From positions 1-35,401 of the forward strand of contig DYPB01000011.1 of the NCBI GenBank assembly GCA_020720185.1: 35,401 nt of DNA. Reading direction: 5' to 3'. The notes beneath the pieces are model-generated. The model did no database searches. It worked only from the letters and a program-made list of their open reading frames with translations, and was not told the DNA's origin. Below are positions 9,480 through 16,649 of this stretch, piece by piece. The translations under genes and the position numbers were made by a program. Origin of the DNA: Flavobacterium psychrophilum. Lineage in GTDB: Bacteria > Bacteroidota > Bacteroidia > Flavobacteriales > Flavobacteriaceae. The first letter of the stretch is position 1. The number at the start of each line of letters is the position of its first letter.

Positions 9480-9485
9480 TGGCTA

Positions 9486-9718
9486 TAAATAAAAAAAAGT
9501 TTTTCTATAAAATTCAATTTTGCAGGATTAAAACGGACGAAGTTAATACTAGTTCAAGATAGATGGAAAATTAGATAAAATTAATAGAAAAGACTAATTT
9601 TTAGTACCACCTTGAGGTTATCTGAAATAAGGATTAAAAACCTACAGGAGAAAAGAGTTAATAGTAAATGATATAAAAAACTATCTATAAAATACCATGT
9701 TTATGGTATTTTATAGAC
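9486..9718 (+). ncRNA. Candidate structured non-coding RNA, possibly 6S-like
   Basis: This 359-bp stretch between genes has no plausible ORF, but is less AT-rich than its flanks around 9520-9650. It has a -7 box at its left end and a perfect 15-bp hairpin at its right end. Possible long-range pairing: TTTTGCAGG (9518-9526) with CCTACA plus the A-tract at 9641-9654 (one mismatch, one bulge), AGATA (9557-9561) with TATCT (9619-9623), and AAAATTAG (9567-9574) with CTAATTTT (9594-9601). Together these form a rod with a large asymmetric central bubble (9527-9556 opposite 9624-9640). That outline resembles 6S RNA, which mimics an open promoter. GGATTAAAA occurs on both sides of the bubble (9525-9533 and 9631-9639), and AGTTAATA occurs at 9541 and 9656. 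Family assignment is inference from hand folding; it could also be a 5' leader of the following gene. Confidence 0.45.
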
Positions 9719-9722
9719 AATT
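9684..9722 (+). terminator. Intrinsic terminator-like hairpin ending the candidate ncRNA
   Basis: TCTATAAAATACCAT (9684-9698) pairs perfectly with ATGGTATTTTATAGA (9703-9717) around a 4-nt GTTT loop, followed by CAATTTTTA. The U-run is weak and the stem AT-rich, so a terminator is likely but an operator palindrome is not excluded. Confidence 0.5.
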
Positions 9723-9783
9723 TTTAATACTTTAATTTGTTGTTAATTATAAAAAATGTAAACCCAAAAAAAATTAAACAAAA

Positions 9784-10557
9784 ATGAGATTAAAAATTGT
9801 ATTAACAACATTACTATTAATTAGTTTTGAGGTTTTGTTTTCGCAAGAGGCAAAAACAGTAGTTGATTCGTCAAAAACAGTTTCAAAAGATTTTTCTAAG
9901 ACTGAAATGGCAATTTTAGAAGATAAAAAAGTTACCGTAAATTTACAAGAAATTTTAAAAAATGCAAAAGAAGAGTTAAAAAATACACAAAAAGAATTGA
10001 TTAGAAATGCCGAAAAGCATAACAAAGGATTGTCAAGCGGAGAATTATCTCCTAATAAAATTGTAGAATATAGTAAAGAAAAAATAAAAGAAGAAGAAAA
10101 AATTGATAAGTTAAAAACTTTAATCGGTAAAACTATCGCTCTGAAAAAACTTGAAGAATCTCAAAAGAAAGATGCTGAAAAAATTGGCAAGGAGAAAGAA
10201 AAAGCAGAAAAAAGAGCAAAAAAAGCCTTAAAAGATGCTGAAGTAAAAAAGAGAAAAGAAGAGGAAAAACAGCGAAAATTAGAACGAGAACGAAAATTAT
10301 TAGAGAAAAAGAATGCTAAAATTGCAGAAATTAAAACTGAATTAGCATCTACAAAAGATAAATTAGACAAAACACAAATAAAAATCATAAAAGATGCAGA
10401 TAAATACACCGTTGATTTAGCAAAAGGAAATTTATCTCCAAATGATATTTCTGACTATGAAAATGAAAAAAACAAGCAAGAAGAAAGGGTTGATGTATTG
10501 AAAGAAAAAATAATTGAAATTGAAAAAAGACTAAATAAGGTTATTGAACAAAATTAA
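9784..10557 (+). CDS. Secreted Lys/Glu-rich coiled-coil protein with an internal repeat
   Basis: I recognise no named family. The start MRLKIVLTTLLLISFEVLFS is a signal peptide with likely cleavage before QEAKT. The mature protein is almost entirely charged helix with heptad-like spacing. Two related modules lie at about residues 58-116 and 184-254. Each is a helix, then KGxLSPNxIxxY, then a second helix with KxExxxxxLKxxI, which suggests helical hairpins joined by the SPN turn. Between them is a charged helix (about 121-178) with KEKEKAEKRAKKALK-like runs. A paralogue with one module follows at 10573-11097. It may be a periplasmic structural or adaptor protein. It is the first gene after the candidate ncRNA. 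Confidence 0.75.
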   Translation: MRLKIVLTTLLLISFEVLFSQEAKTVVDSSKTVSKDFSKTEMAILEDKKVTVNLQEILKNAKEELKNTQKELIRNAEKHNKGLSSGELSPNKIVEYSKEKIKEEEKIDKLKTLIGKTIALKKLEESQKKDAEKIGKEKEKAEKRAKKALKDAEVKKRKEEEKQRKLERERKLLEKKNAKIAEIKTELASTKDKLDKTQIKIIKDADKYTVDLAKGNLSPNDISDYENEKNKQEERVDVLKEKIIEIEKRLNKVIEQN

Positions 10558-10572
10558 AAAATAAAAAAAGAC

Positions 10573-11097
10573 ATGAAAATTAAAATCATTTTAACAACCG
10601 TATTATTAGCAATTTCTTAATCGTTTTTAGCACAAGAGGTTAATATAGATAGAATTGCAGATTCATTAAAAGTTATTAATGAACAAAATGTTGAGAAACA
10701 AAAAGCGGAAAAAGAAGCAAAAAGAGAAGTTGAAAAAGCTCAACGGAAAAAAGAAAAAGCTGAAAGAGAAGCCGTAAACAGCCAGAAAGAAACTGAAAAA
10801 CAACAAAAAAAGCTCGAAAGAGAACAAAAAAAGCTTGAAAAGGAACAAAAAAGAGAAAGAGAAAAAATTGCTGACGCTCAAAAAGATCTAGCAAGAGCAA
10901 AGGGAAAATTAGTCGATGAACAAAACGATATGATTAAAGACGACGAAAAGTACAACAAAAAATTAACTAAAGGTAAATTATCGCCAAACGATATTGAAGA
11001 TTATAATAAAGATAAGGCAAAGCAATTAGAAAAAATAGATCAATTAAAAGAGAAAATTGCTAAAGCCGAGAAAAATCTTAACAAAGTAATCAATTAA
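10573..11097 (+). pseudogene. Paralogue of the coiled-coil protein, nonsense codon in the signal peptide
   Basis: The frame begins at ATG 10573 (MKIKIILTTVLLAIS), has TAA at codon 16 (10618-10620), and then continues open for 158 codons as SFLAQEVN and onward to a TAA at 11095-11097. The two signal peptides align residue for residue with the upstream paralogue (both reach Gln-Glu at positions 21-22), where codon 16 is GAG. A single base change in GAA, CAA, AAA or TTA would explain the stop. The rest keeps full coding character: charged helix, then one module with KGKLSPNDIEDY and a C-terminal EKNLNKVIN that nearly matches the paralogue's end. No other start restores a signal peptide. It is either a very young pseudogene, an assembly error, or a site of readthrough. 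Confidence 0.8.
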
Positions 11098-11110
11098 AAT
11101 TTGATTAAAT

Positions 11111-11145
11111 AGACTGTTTCTGTATAGAGCAGTCTGTTTTTTTTT
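11111..11145 (+). terminator. Intrinsic terminator after the coiled-coil gene pair
   Basis: AGACTG (11111-11116) pairs with CAGTCT (11130-11135), with a possible inner TCT/AGA pairing, followed by G and nine T residues. It lies 14 bp after the pseudogene stop. Confidence 0.75.
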
Positions 11146-11154
11146 GCAATAAAA

Positions 11155-11199
11155 AAAATGGGGAAAAAGATAACTCAAAATTATCTTTTTCCCCATTTT
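11155..11199. terminator. Long hairpin, terminator for citrate synthase (possibly bidirectional)
   Basis: A perfect 19-bp inverted repeat occupies 11155-11173 and 11181-11199 (core GGGGAAAAAGATAA), with the 7-nt loop CTCAAAA. On the minus strand the stem is followed by a T-run, so it terminates citrate synthase transcription; the plus strand also ends in ATTTT. Confidence 0.8.
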
Positions 11200-11216
11200 A
11201 TTTCAGTTTTATTATA

Positions 11217-12500
11217 CTATCTGTTTCCCATCTCTTTAAAATCACGCAAGGCATAACCAGTATAAACTTGTCTCGGACGACCAATAGGCTCTTTATTAAT
11301 ACGCATTTCTTTCCATTGTGCAATCCAACCAGGAAGACGACCAATTGCAAATATTACCGTAAACATATCTGTTGGAATTCCTAATGCACGGTAAATTATA
11401 CCTGAATAAAAATCAACATTTGGATACAATTTTCTGGATACAAAATACTCATCAACAAGAGCTGATTCTTCTAGTTTTTTTGCTATCTGAAGAATAGGAT
11501 CATTCACCCCAAGTGTTGCCAAAACTTCGTCAGCAGCATTTTTAATTATTCTTGCACGAGGGTCAAAATTTTTATACACACGGTGTCCAAAACCCATTAA
11601 GCGAAATTCATCATTTTTGTCTTTTGCTTTCGCTAAATATTTATCTGCATCTCCTCCATTTTTTTGAATCTCTTCTAGCATCTCCAAAACCGCTTGGTTG
11701 GCACCTCCGTGCAAAGGTCCCCAAAGTGCTGATACTCCTGCTGATACAGAGGCAAATAAACCTGCATGAGACGATCCAACCATACGAACCGTTGATGTTG
11801 AGCAATTTTGCTCGTGGTCTGCGTGCAGTATAAATAATTTATCTAAAGCATCTACCACAACTGGATTAACTTTGTAAGGTCCAGTTGGCAATTCAAACAT
11901 TAATCGCATAAAATTTTCAACATATCCTTTTGTATTATCATAATAATTTAAAGGATAACCCATTGTTTTTCTATAAGTCCAAGTAGCAATAACTAAAAAT
12001 TTTCCCATAGTTTTACAAACAGCCTCATACATTTCTGCTTCGTTCTCTGGGTTTACTGATTTTGGATTAAATGCCGTTAAAGCACTTGTTAAAGATGATA
12101 AAACCCCCATTGGATGGGCAGTTTTTGGAAAACCATCAATAATGTTTTTCATCTCTTCGTTTACTAAAGTATATTTTCTAATATCTTCTTCAAATTGCGT
12201 AAGTTGTTGTTTGGTAGGCAATTCTCCAAAAATCACAAGATAAGAAACTTCTAAAAAATCAGCTTTATCGGCTAAATCTTCTATGGAATAACCTCGGTAT
12301 CTTAAAATTCCCTCTTCACCATCAAGAAAGGTAATCTCTGATTTGCAAACCCCAGAATTTTTATAACCTGGATCAAGCGTTATTGCTCCTGATACATCTC
12401 GAAGTTTACTAATGTCTATTGCGATTTCGTTTTCACTACCTGTTATTGTTGGCAATTCATACTTTGCTCCGTTTACTTCTAATGTTGCTATATTTGACAT
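11217..12500 (-). CDS. gltA: Citrate synthase, type II
   Basis: Condenses acetyl-CoA and oxaloacetate to citrate, the first step of the TCA cycle, in the cytoplasm. The length of 427 aa is the same as E. coli GltA. The small N-terminal beta domain (about 1-60) is present, typical of the type II, NADH-sensitive group. Catalytic residues are in place: His264 in GPLHGGANQ, His306 in GFGHRVYKNFDPRA and Asp363 in NVDFYSG. LHADHEQNCSTSTVR (about 225-239) is also conserved. The gene is monocistronic: it has its own -7 box upstream and a strong hairpin downstream. Confidence 0.98.
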   Translation of the reverse strand: MSNIATLEVNGAKYELPTITGSENEIAIDISKLRDVSGAITLDPGYKNSGVCKSEITFLDGEEGILRYRGYSIEDLADKADFLEVSYLVIFGELPTKQQLTQFEEDIRKYTLVNEEMKNIIDGFPKTAHPMGVLSSLTSALTAFNPKSVNPENEAEMYEAVCKTMGKFLVIATWTYRKTMGYPLNYYDNTKGYVENFMRLMFELPTGPYKVNPVVVDALDKLFILHADHEQNCSTSTVRMVGSSHAGLFASVSAGVSALWGPLHGGANQAVLEMLEEIQKNGGDADKYLAKAKDKNDEFRLMGFGHRVYKNFDPRARIIKNAADEVLATLGVNDPILQIAKKLEESALVDEYFVSRKLYPNVDFYSGIIYRALGIPTDMFTVIFAIGRLPGWIAQWKEMRINKEPIGRPRQVYTGYALRDFKEMGNR

Positions 12501-12534
12501 AAAAATGAAATAATTTGTTGTTTAACTAATTTTA

Positions 12535-12542
12535 CAAATATA
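12535..12542 (-). promoter_or_regulatory. Promoter -7 box of gltA
   Basis: On the minus strand this reads TATATTTG (TAnnTTTG), 34 bp upstream of the gltA start. The nearest TTG on the same strand is too far away to be a standard -33 element. Confidence 0.45.
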
Positions 12543-12616
12543 TAAATTAAATTAGTAATTAGTATTAAACAAAATATAATTTTTTCAAAAAAATAATAGT
12601 ATTGAATACTAAAAAC

Positions 12617-12624
12617 TATCTTTG
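12617..12624 (+). promoter_or_regulatory. Promoter -7 box of mvaD
   Basis: TATCTTTG is an exact TAnnTTTG box. It would start transcription near 12631, leaving a leader of about 10 nt before the ATG at 12641. It lies inside the upstream in-frame extension that begins at TTG 12602, which rules that start out. Confidence 0.55.
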
Positions 12625-12640
12625 CATAAATTTTAAAAAA

Positions 12641-13726
12641 ATGACATCAGAAAAAGATTTTATTTTCCAAAAAGCAACCACCAAAATTGAAAATGGTGGT
12701 TTTTCATCTTCTGCCCCAAGCAATATTGCATTGGTTAAATACTGGGGCAAAAAAGAAAATCAATTACCCGCAAATCCATCCATAAGTTTTACTCTAAATA
12801 ATTGTAAAACAATTACCAAGTTTGATTTTATTTTTAATCAAAATCAAGGAAAAATTTCATTCGATTTGTTATTTGAAGGACAACCAAAAGAAGATTTCAA
12901 ACCAAAAATTGAGGTTTTTTTGCAACGAATAGAAAAATATTGTTCTTATTTAAACCAATATCATCTAATCATAGACACTAAAAATACTTTTCCGCATAGT
13001 TCTGGAATTGCCTCATCTGCATCGGGAATGGCAGCAATTGCAGTAAATATAATGTATTTGGAAAAAGCTTTAAATCCAGAAATGATGGAGGAATATTTTA
13101 ATAAAAAAGCGTCTTTTTTAGCTCGATTAGGTTCTGGTAGTGCCTGCAGAAGTATAAAAGGTAGTGTGGTTATTTGGGGTAATCATTCTGATATTGAGGG
13201 AAGTTCCAATTTATTTGGGGTAGAATTTCCAACTAAAATTCATGAAAATTTTGTTAATTATCAAGATACTATTTTGCTGGTTGATAAAGGAGAAAAACAA
13301 GTTTCGAGTACTGTTGGACACAATTTAATGCACAACCATCCATTTGCCGAAAGGCGATTTGAACAAGCACATGAGAATTTATCAAAAATGAAAACCATTC
13401 TCGAAACTGGAAATTTAACAGAATTTACTGAACTTGTTGAGAGTGAAGCTTTGACTTTACATGCCATGATGATGACCTCAATGCCGTATTTTATATTAAT
13501 GAAACCCAACTCGTTGGAAATTATCAATCAGATTTGGAAATTCAGAGCCGAAACCCAAATTCCAGTTTGTTTTACGCTTGATGCTGGTGCAAATGTTCAT
13601 ATTTTATATCCAAAAAAGAATACTATTCCGGTTTTTAAATTTATTCAGGATAAATTAGTTGGCTATTGTCAAAATGGTTCTTACATTTGTGATGAAATTG
13701 GGGAAGGTGCGGTTGAAAATTTTTAA
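12641..13726 (+). CDS. mvaD: Diphosphomevalonate decarboxylase
   Basis: ATP-dependent decarboxylase that converts mevalonate 5-diphosphate to isopentenyl diphosphate, the last step of the mevalonate pathway. I start at ATG 12641 (MTSEKDFIFQ, 361 aa), because the promoter box lies within the longer TTG-started frame. The GHMP fold shows NIALVKYWGKKE at residues 28-39 and the phosphate-binding loop PHSSGIASSASGMAA at about 118-132. GSGSACRSIKG follows, and the C-terminal CFTLDAGANVH holds the likely catalytic Asp. In Flavobacteria this gene normally leads straight into a GYDIA-type GHMP kinase and a UbiA enzyme. Here about 950 bp with other genes come between. Confidence 0.96.
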   Translation: MTSEKDFIFQKATTKIENGGFSSSAPSNIALVKYWGKKENQLPANPSISFTLNNCKTITKFDFIFNQNQGKISFDLLFEGQPKEDFKPKIEVFLQRIEKYCSYLNQYHLIIDTKNTFPHSSGIASSASGMAAIAVNIMYLEKALNPEMMEEYFNKKASFLARLGSGSACRSIKGSVVIWGNHSDIEGSSNLFGVEFPTKIHENFVNYQDTILLVDKGEKQVSSTVGHNLMHNHPFAERRFEQAHENLSKMKTILETGNLTEFTELVESEALTLHAMMMTSMPYFILMKPNSLEIINQIWKFRAETQIPVCFTLDAGANVHILYPKKNTIPVFKFIQDKLVGYCQNGSYICDEIGEGAVENF

Positions 13727-13737
13727 AAATATTGATA

Positions 13738-14058
13738 ATGATTTTTAATTTTCACACTTTGGATGTTACATATAAAGAATTAATTAAAATTGGAGAGTTT
13801 GAATTGGCAGAAAAAATTCAATTCATTTTAGAAAATAATGAATTATCTAAACCAATTTTGCATAATAAAAAAGACAATAAAAGCACAAGTTATTATGAGT
13901 TTAATCTAAAAGAAGAAGATATAATTAAAATACAAGACCGTTTTTTACAACTTGAAGTAAATAGTTTATCAATGGATGGTGATTCAACCGAACTAACTTC
14001 GTTTTATTCAAATTTAGTTGATGAATGGGGAACTATGATAAGTAATTTTGAAAATTAA
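13738..14058 (+). CDS. Hypothetical protein, 106 aa
   Basis: I do not recognise this gene. The ATG at 13738 (MIFNFHTLDVTYKEL) is preferred over the TTG two codons upstream. It starts 11 bp after the mvaD stop. The protein is acidic, helical-looking and soluble, with no signal peptide, membrane segment or cysteine. The N-terminal part (KELIKIGEFELAEKIQFILEN) looks like a pair of short helices; the C-terminal third is Asp/Glu/Ser rich. It belongs with the toxin-antitoxin remnant that follows, in the interval separating mvaD from the GHMP kinase, so it may be part of the same insertion. It could be a lone antitoxin or an immunity-type protein, but nothing in the sequence shows this. Confidence 0.6.
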   Translation: MIFNFHTLDVTYKELIKIGEFELAEKIQFILENNELSKPILHNKKDNKSTSYYEFNLKEEDIIKIQDRFLQLEVNSLSMDGDSTELTSFYSNLVDEWGTMISNFEN

Positions 14059-14105
14059 AAGCATTACATTTACATAATGAAATTTGTAAATAAAATTTAA
14101 AAATC

Positions 14106-14330
14106 ATGACATTAAAACAAATTTACCACATTGATAATAATAGACTAATCATTGATTTACCCGAAAATTTTAGAGGTAAAAAAAGTGTTATGGTTATTGT
14201 TGAAGATATAAAAAGAAGTTATGAAGACAAATGTACTTTAATGAAAGAAGCGGCAAACGACCCATTATATTTATCTGATATAAAAGAAGTTACGAATGAT
14301 TTCAAATATGCAGATTTAGAAAACATATGA
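14106..14330 (+). CDS. Antitoxin-like protein of a MazEF-type pair
   Basis: 74-residue protein without signal or membrane segment. MTLKQIYHIDNNRLIIDLPENF looks like a short N-terminal beta-rich dimerisation or DNA-binding module, and a helical acidic tail follows (KEAANDPLYLSDIKEVTNDF). Tails of this type (DPLxLxDIKEVxxDF) occur in small Bacteroidota antitoxins encoded before MazF/PemK toxins. The stop overlaps the ATG of the next frame as ATGA, a 4-nt overlap typical of translational coupling in toxin-antitoxin operons. The toxin next to it is frameshifted, so this antitoxin is now without an intact partner here. Family assignment rests mainly on the position. Confidence 0.65.
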   Translation: MTLKQIYHIDNNRLIIDLPENFRGKKSVMVIVEDIKRSYEDKCTLMKEAANDPLYLSDIKEVTNDFKYADLENI

Positions 14331-14673
14331 AATTTGAAAAATATATAGAGCAAATCTTGATCCTGTTTTTGGTTCAGAGCAAGGAAAATCAAGACCCGTA
14401 CTAATTATTAGCGAAAATATTGTAAATGAATTGCTTAATATTGTAAATGAATTGCCAATTTCGACAATTAAAATAGGAAGAAGAATATACCCAAACGAAG
14501 CAATTATAAATTCAAGAGAATATGGAATGGTTAATGATTCCGTAGTTTTGTGTCATCAAATCAGAACTTTAGATAAGAAAAGATTGTCAAAAATGTATGA
14601 TAAAATAGATGATTTGAACAAAAAAGAAGAAATTATTGACGCAATTTGTTTTCAATTAGGTATTGATAAATAA
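14327..14673 (+). pseudogene. MazF/PemK-type endoribonuclease toxin, frameshifted near its start
   Basis: From ATG 14327 the frame reads MKFEKYIEQI and soon stops. From 14350 a second frame carries the rest of a MazF-type toxin: NLDPVFGSEQGKSRPVLIIS, then GRRIYPNEAIIN and CHQIRTLDKKRL, ending at 14673. No ATG, GTG or TTG lies in that frame before 14431, after the conserved core has begun. The break is at a short AT repeat (14341-14347); removing one TA restores a single frame running KFEKYRANLDP. Relative to usual MazF proteins about four N-terminal residues (the aromatic first strand) also seem missing, so a 7-bp deletion is another explanation. The toxin is probably inactive, unless the AT tract makes it switchable. 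Confidence 0.75.
14416..14455. repeat. 21-bp-period tandem repeat inside the mazF remnant
   Basis: The 19-bp sequence aatattgtaaatgaattgc occurs at 14416-14434 and again at 14437-14455. In the toxin frame it encodes NIVNELLNIVNELP, an in-frame 7-codon period. The total toxin length still looks normal for the family, so this may be conversion of one segment by the other rather than an added copy. Confidence 0.7.
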
Positions 14674-14685
14674 AAAAATAAAACA

Positions 14686-15624
14686 ATGAAAGGACCGCTT
14701 TTTTACTCAAAAATACTACTTTTCGGAGAATACGGCATCATCCGAGATTCCAAAGGATTGTCTATTCCTTATAATTTTTATAACGGAGCGTTAAAAACTG
14801 ATGAAAATTATTCTGAAAAAGCCAAAAATTCTAATGCTAATTTGAAAAGATTCGTAGCACATTTAGAAACGCTGCAAACTGAAAATCCGAGTTTGGTTCA
14901 GTTTGATTTAAAAATTTTGCAAAACGATGTAAACCGTGGAATGTACTTTGATTCCAGCATTCCGCAAGGATATGGGGTCGGCAGTAGCGGTGCATTAGTA
15001 GCTGCTATTTATGATAAATATGCTCAAAATAAAATTACCGTTTTAGAGAATTTAACCCGAGAGAAATTACTTAAATTAAAAGATGTTTTTTCAAATATGG
15101 AAAGTTTTTTTCACGGAAAAAGCTCTGGTCTCGACCCATTAAATAGCTATTTAAGTATTCCTATTTTAATCAATTCCAAAGATAATATTGAAGCAACTGG
15201 CATACCAACTCAAAAACTTGATGGAAAAGGTGCAGTTTTTTTATTAGATTCAGGAATTGTTGGAGAAACCGCACCAATGGTCAATATCTTTATGGAAAAA
15301 CTGAAAGAAGAAGGTTTTAGAAATATGCTAAAATCTCAATTTATAAAATATACCGATGCGTGTGTAGAAAATTTCTTGATTGGCGATATAAAATCTTTAT
15401 TTTCAAACACAAAACAACTTTCAAAAATAGTTTTAAGCAACTTTAAACCAATGATTCCAGATCAATTCCATACACTCTGGCAAAAAGGAATTGACACCAA
15501 TGATTATTACCTAAAGCTTTGTGGTTCAGGCGGTGGTGGTTATATTCTTGGTTTTACAGAAGATTTAGAAAGGGCAAAAAAATCACTCAAAGATTATAAA
15601 TTGGAGGTGGTTTATCAGTTTTAG
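14686..15624 (+). CDS. GYDIA-family GHMP kinase, mevalonate kinase-like
   Basis: Small-molecule kinase of the GHMP fold, very probably phosphorylating mevalonate or phosphomevalonate in the same pathway as mvaD. The N-terminus KILLFGEYGIIRDSKGLSIPY matches the start of GHMP kinases. The ATP-binding loop GYGVGSSGALVAAIYD lies at about 95-110. The C-terminal motif LCGSGGGGYILGF (motif 3) is intact. The protein is 312 aa and cytoplasmic. The name GYDIA refers to a Bacteroidota subgroup found next to mvaD; which of the two phosphorylations it performs cannot be read from sequence. It starts 12 bp after the mazF remnant, so it must now be transcribed through that region or from an unrecognised local promoter. 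Confidence 0.85.
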   Translation: MKGPLFYSKILLFGEYGIIRDSKGLSIPYNFYNGALKTDENYSEKAKNSNANLKRFVAHLETLQTENPSLVQFDLKILQNDVNRGMYFDSSIPQGYGVGSSGALVAAIYDKYAQNKITVLENLTREKLLKLKDVFSNMESFFHGKSSGLDPLNSYLSIPILINSKDNIEATGIPTQKLDGKGAVFLLDSGIVGETAPMVNIFMEKLKEEGFRNMLKSQFIKYTDACVENFLIGDIKSLFSNTKQLSKIVLSNFKPMIPDQFHTLWQKGIDTNDYYLKLCGSGGGGYILGFTEDLERAKKSLKDYKLEVVYQF

Positions 15625-15665
15625 CCAAAAGTTGAAAAGCCAAAAGTCTTTTAAACTATAAATAA

Positions 15666-16568
15666 ATGCTCACCAAAAATCAAAAATTATTTTTAAAAAA
15701 AATTGCCAGTTTATTCTCTGTCGTTCGAGGATATAATATTCCTATAATTATTTTAGCACAATATTTATCGGCTATTTTTATACTTTCGCCAAACAATAAT
15801 CTAAAATCAATATTGTTTGATTTTCAGTTGTTTATATTGGTTTTAGCCTCCTCTTTAACCATTGCTTCTGGCTATATTATCAACAGTTTTTACGATTCTA
15901 AAAAAGATTTAATCAATCGTCCCAATAAATCCAAAATTGATAGATTAGTAAGTCAAACTACAAAATTATATGTTTATTTTGGACTCAATTTTTTTGTAGC
16001 AATAATTTCATTTTTTGTTTCGTGGCGAGCCGTTTTGTTCTTTTCGGTTTATATTTTCCTAATTTGGTTCTACTCTCATAAAATAAAAAGAAAGCTAATT
16101 ATTGGCAACTTGATGTCAGCTTTTTTAGCTGTTTTTCCTTTTTTTGGAGTTTTTTTGTACTACAAAAACTTTTACGAAGTAATATTTTTTCATGCAATTT
16201 TCCTGTATATCTTATTGTTAATTAAAGATTTAATCAAAGATTTAGAAAACATAAAAGGAGATTTGTCTAATAACTATCAAACCATTCCAATAGTTTATGG
16301 CGAAGTGTTTTCTAAAAAAACAATTAGCTTTTTACTAATTTTAACAGTTCTTCCAGTATATTTCTTAATAAATATTTACGATGTTGGCTATATGGATATT
16401 TACTTTTATATAAGCCTTATAATTTTTTTATTTTTTTACATAAAACTATGGAAATCAAATAATAAGATTCAGTATTTATACCTACACAACCTTCTAAAAT
16501 TTATAATTATCACAGGTGTGTTTTGTGTTATTCTTATAAAACCAAATCTTTTATGGTTTGTAAAATAA
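15666..16568 (+). CDS. UbiA-family prenyltransferase (geranylgeranylglycerol-phosphate geranylgeranyltransferase-like)
   Basis: Integral-membrane prenyltransferase that transfers a polyprenyl chain from its diphosphate to an acceptor. About eight or nine hydrophobic segments span the 300 residues. The two Asp-rich Mg-diphosphate motifs are present: NSFYDSKKDLINRPNK (Asn73, Asp77, Asp81) and KDLIKDLENIKGD (Asp188, Asp192, Asp199). Its homologues in Flavobacteria are routinely named after the archaeal lipid enzyme, but the true acceptor is not established by that name. Its place after mvaD and the GHMP kinase links it to isoprenoid supply. It lies 41 bp after the kinase gene, so one operon is likely. 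Confidence 0.85.
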   Translation: MLTKNQKLFLKKIASLFSVVRGYNIPIIILAQYLSAIFILSPNNNLKSILFDFQLFILVLASSLTIASGYIINSFYDSKKDLINRPNKSKIDRLVSQTTKLYVYFGLNFFVAIISFFVSWRAVLFFSVYIFLIWFYSHKIKRKLIIGNLMSAFLAVFPFFGVFLYYKNFYEVIFFHAIFLYILLLIKDLIKDLENIKGDLSNNYQTIPIVYGEVFSKKTISFLLILTVLPVYFLINIYDVGYMDIYFYISLIIFLFFYIKLWKSNNKIQYLYLHNLLKFIIITGVFCVILIKPNLLWFVK

Positions 16569-16617
16569 ATTTTATTTAAAATATTATGCGTGCATACTAT
16601 AATATTATTTTTTTTTG

Positions 16618-16625
16618 TAAATTTG
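16618..16625 (+). promoter_or_regulatory. Promoter -7 box of etfBA
   Basis: TAAATTTG matches TAnnTTTG and lies 24 bp before the etfB ATG. No -33 TTTG is seen at the usual distance. Confidence 0.4.
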
Positions 16626-16649
16626 TACCAATAAACAAAATAAAAAATT

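Noticed and set aside
9684..9717. The 15-bp palindrome as a mobile-element end or CRISPR repeat
   Set aside because: It occurs once, with no transposase, no spacer pattern and no target-site duplication nearby. A terminator explains it better.
10666..10900. Two minus-strand frames rich in Phe, Leu and Ser opposite the coiled-coil pseudogene
   Set aside because: They are the antisense of Lys/Glu-rich codons, which always yields long Phe/Leu/Ser frames. No start context or homology is visible.
14431..14673. An 80-aa protein starting at TTG 14431
   Set aside because: The conserved MazF core begins upstream at 14350 in the same frame, so this is a fragment of a frameshifted gene, not a complete one.
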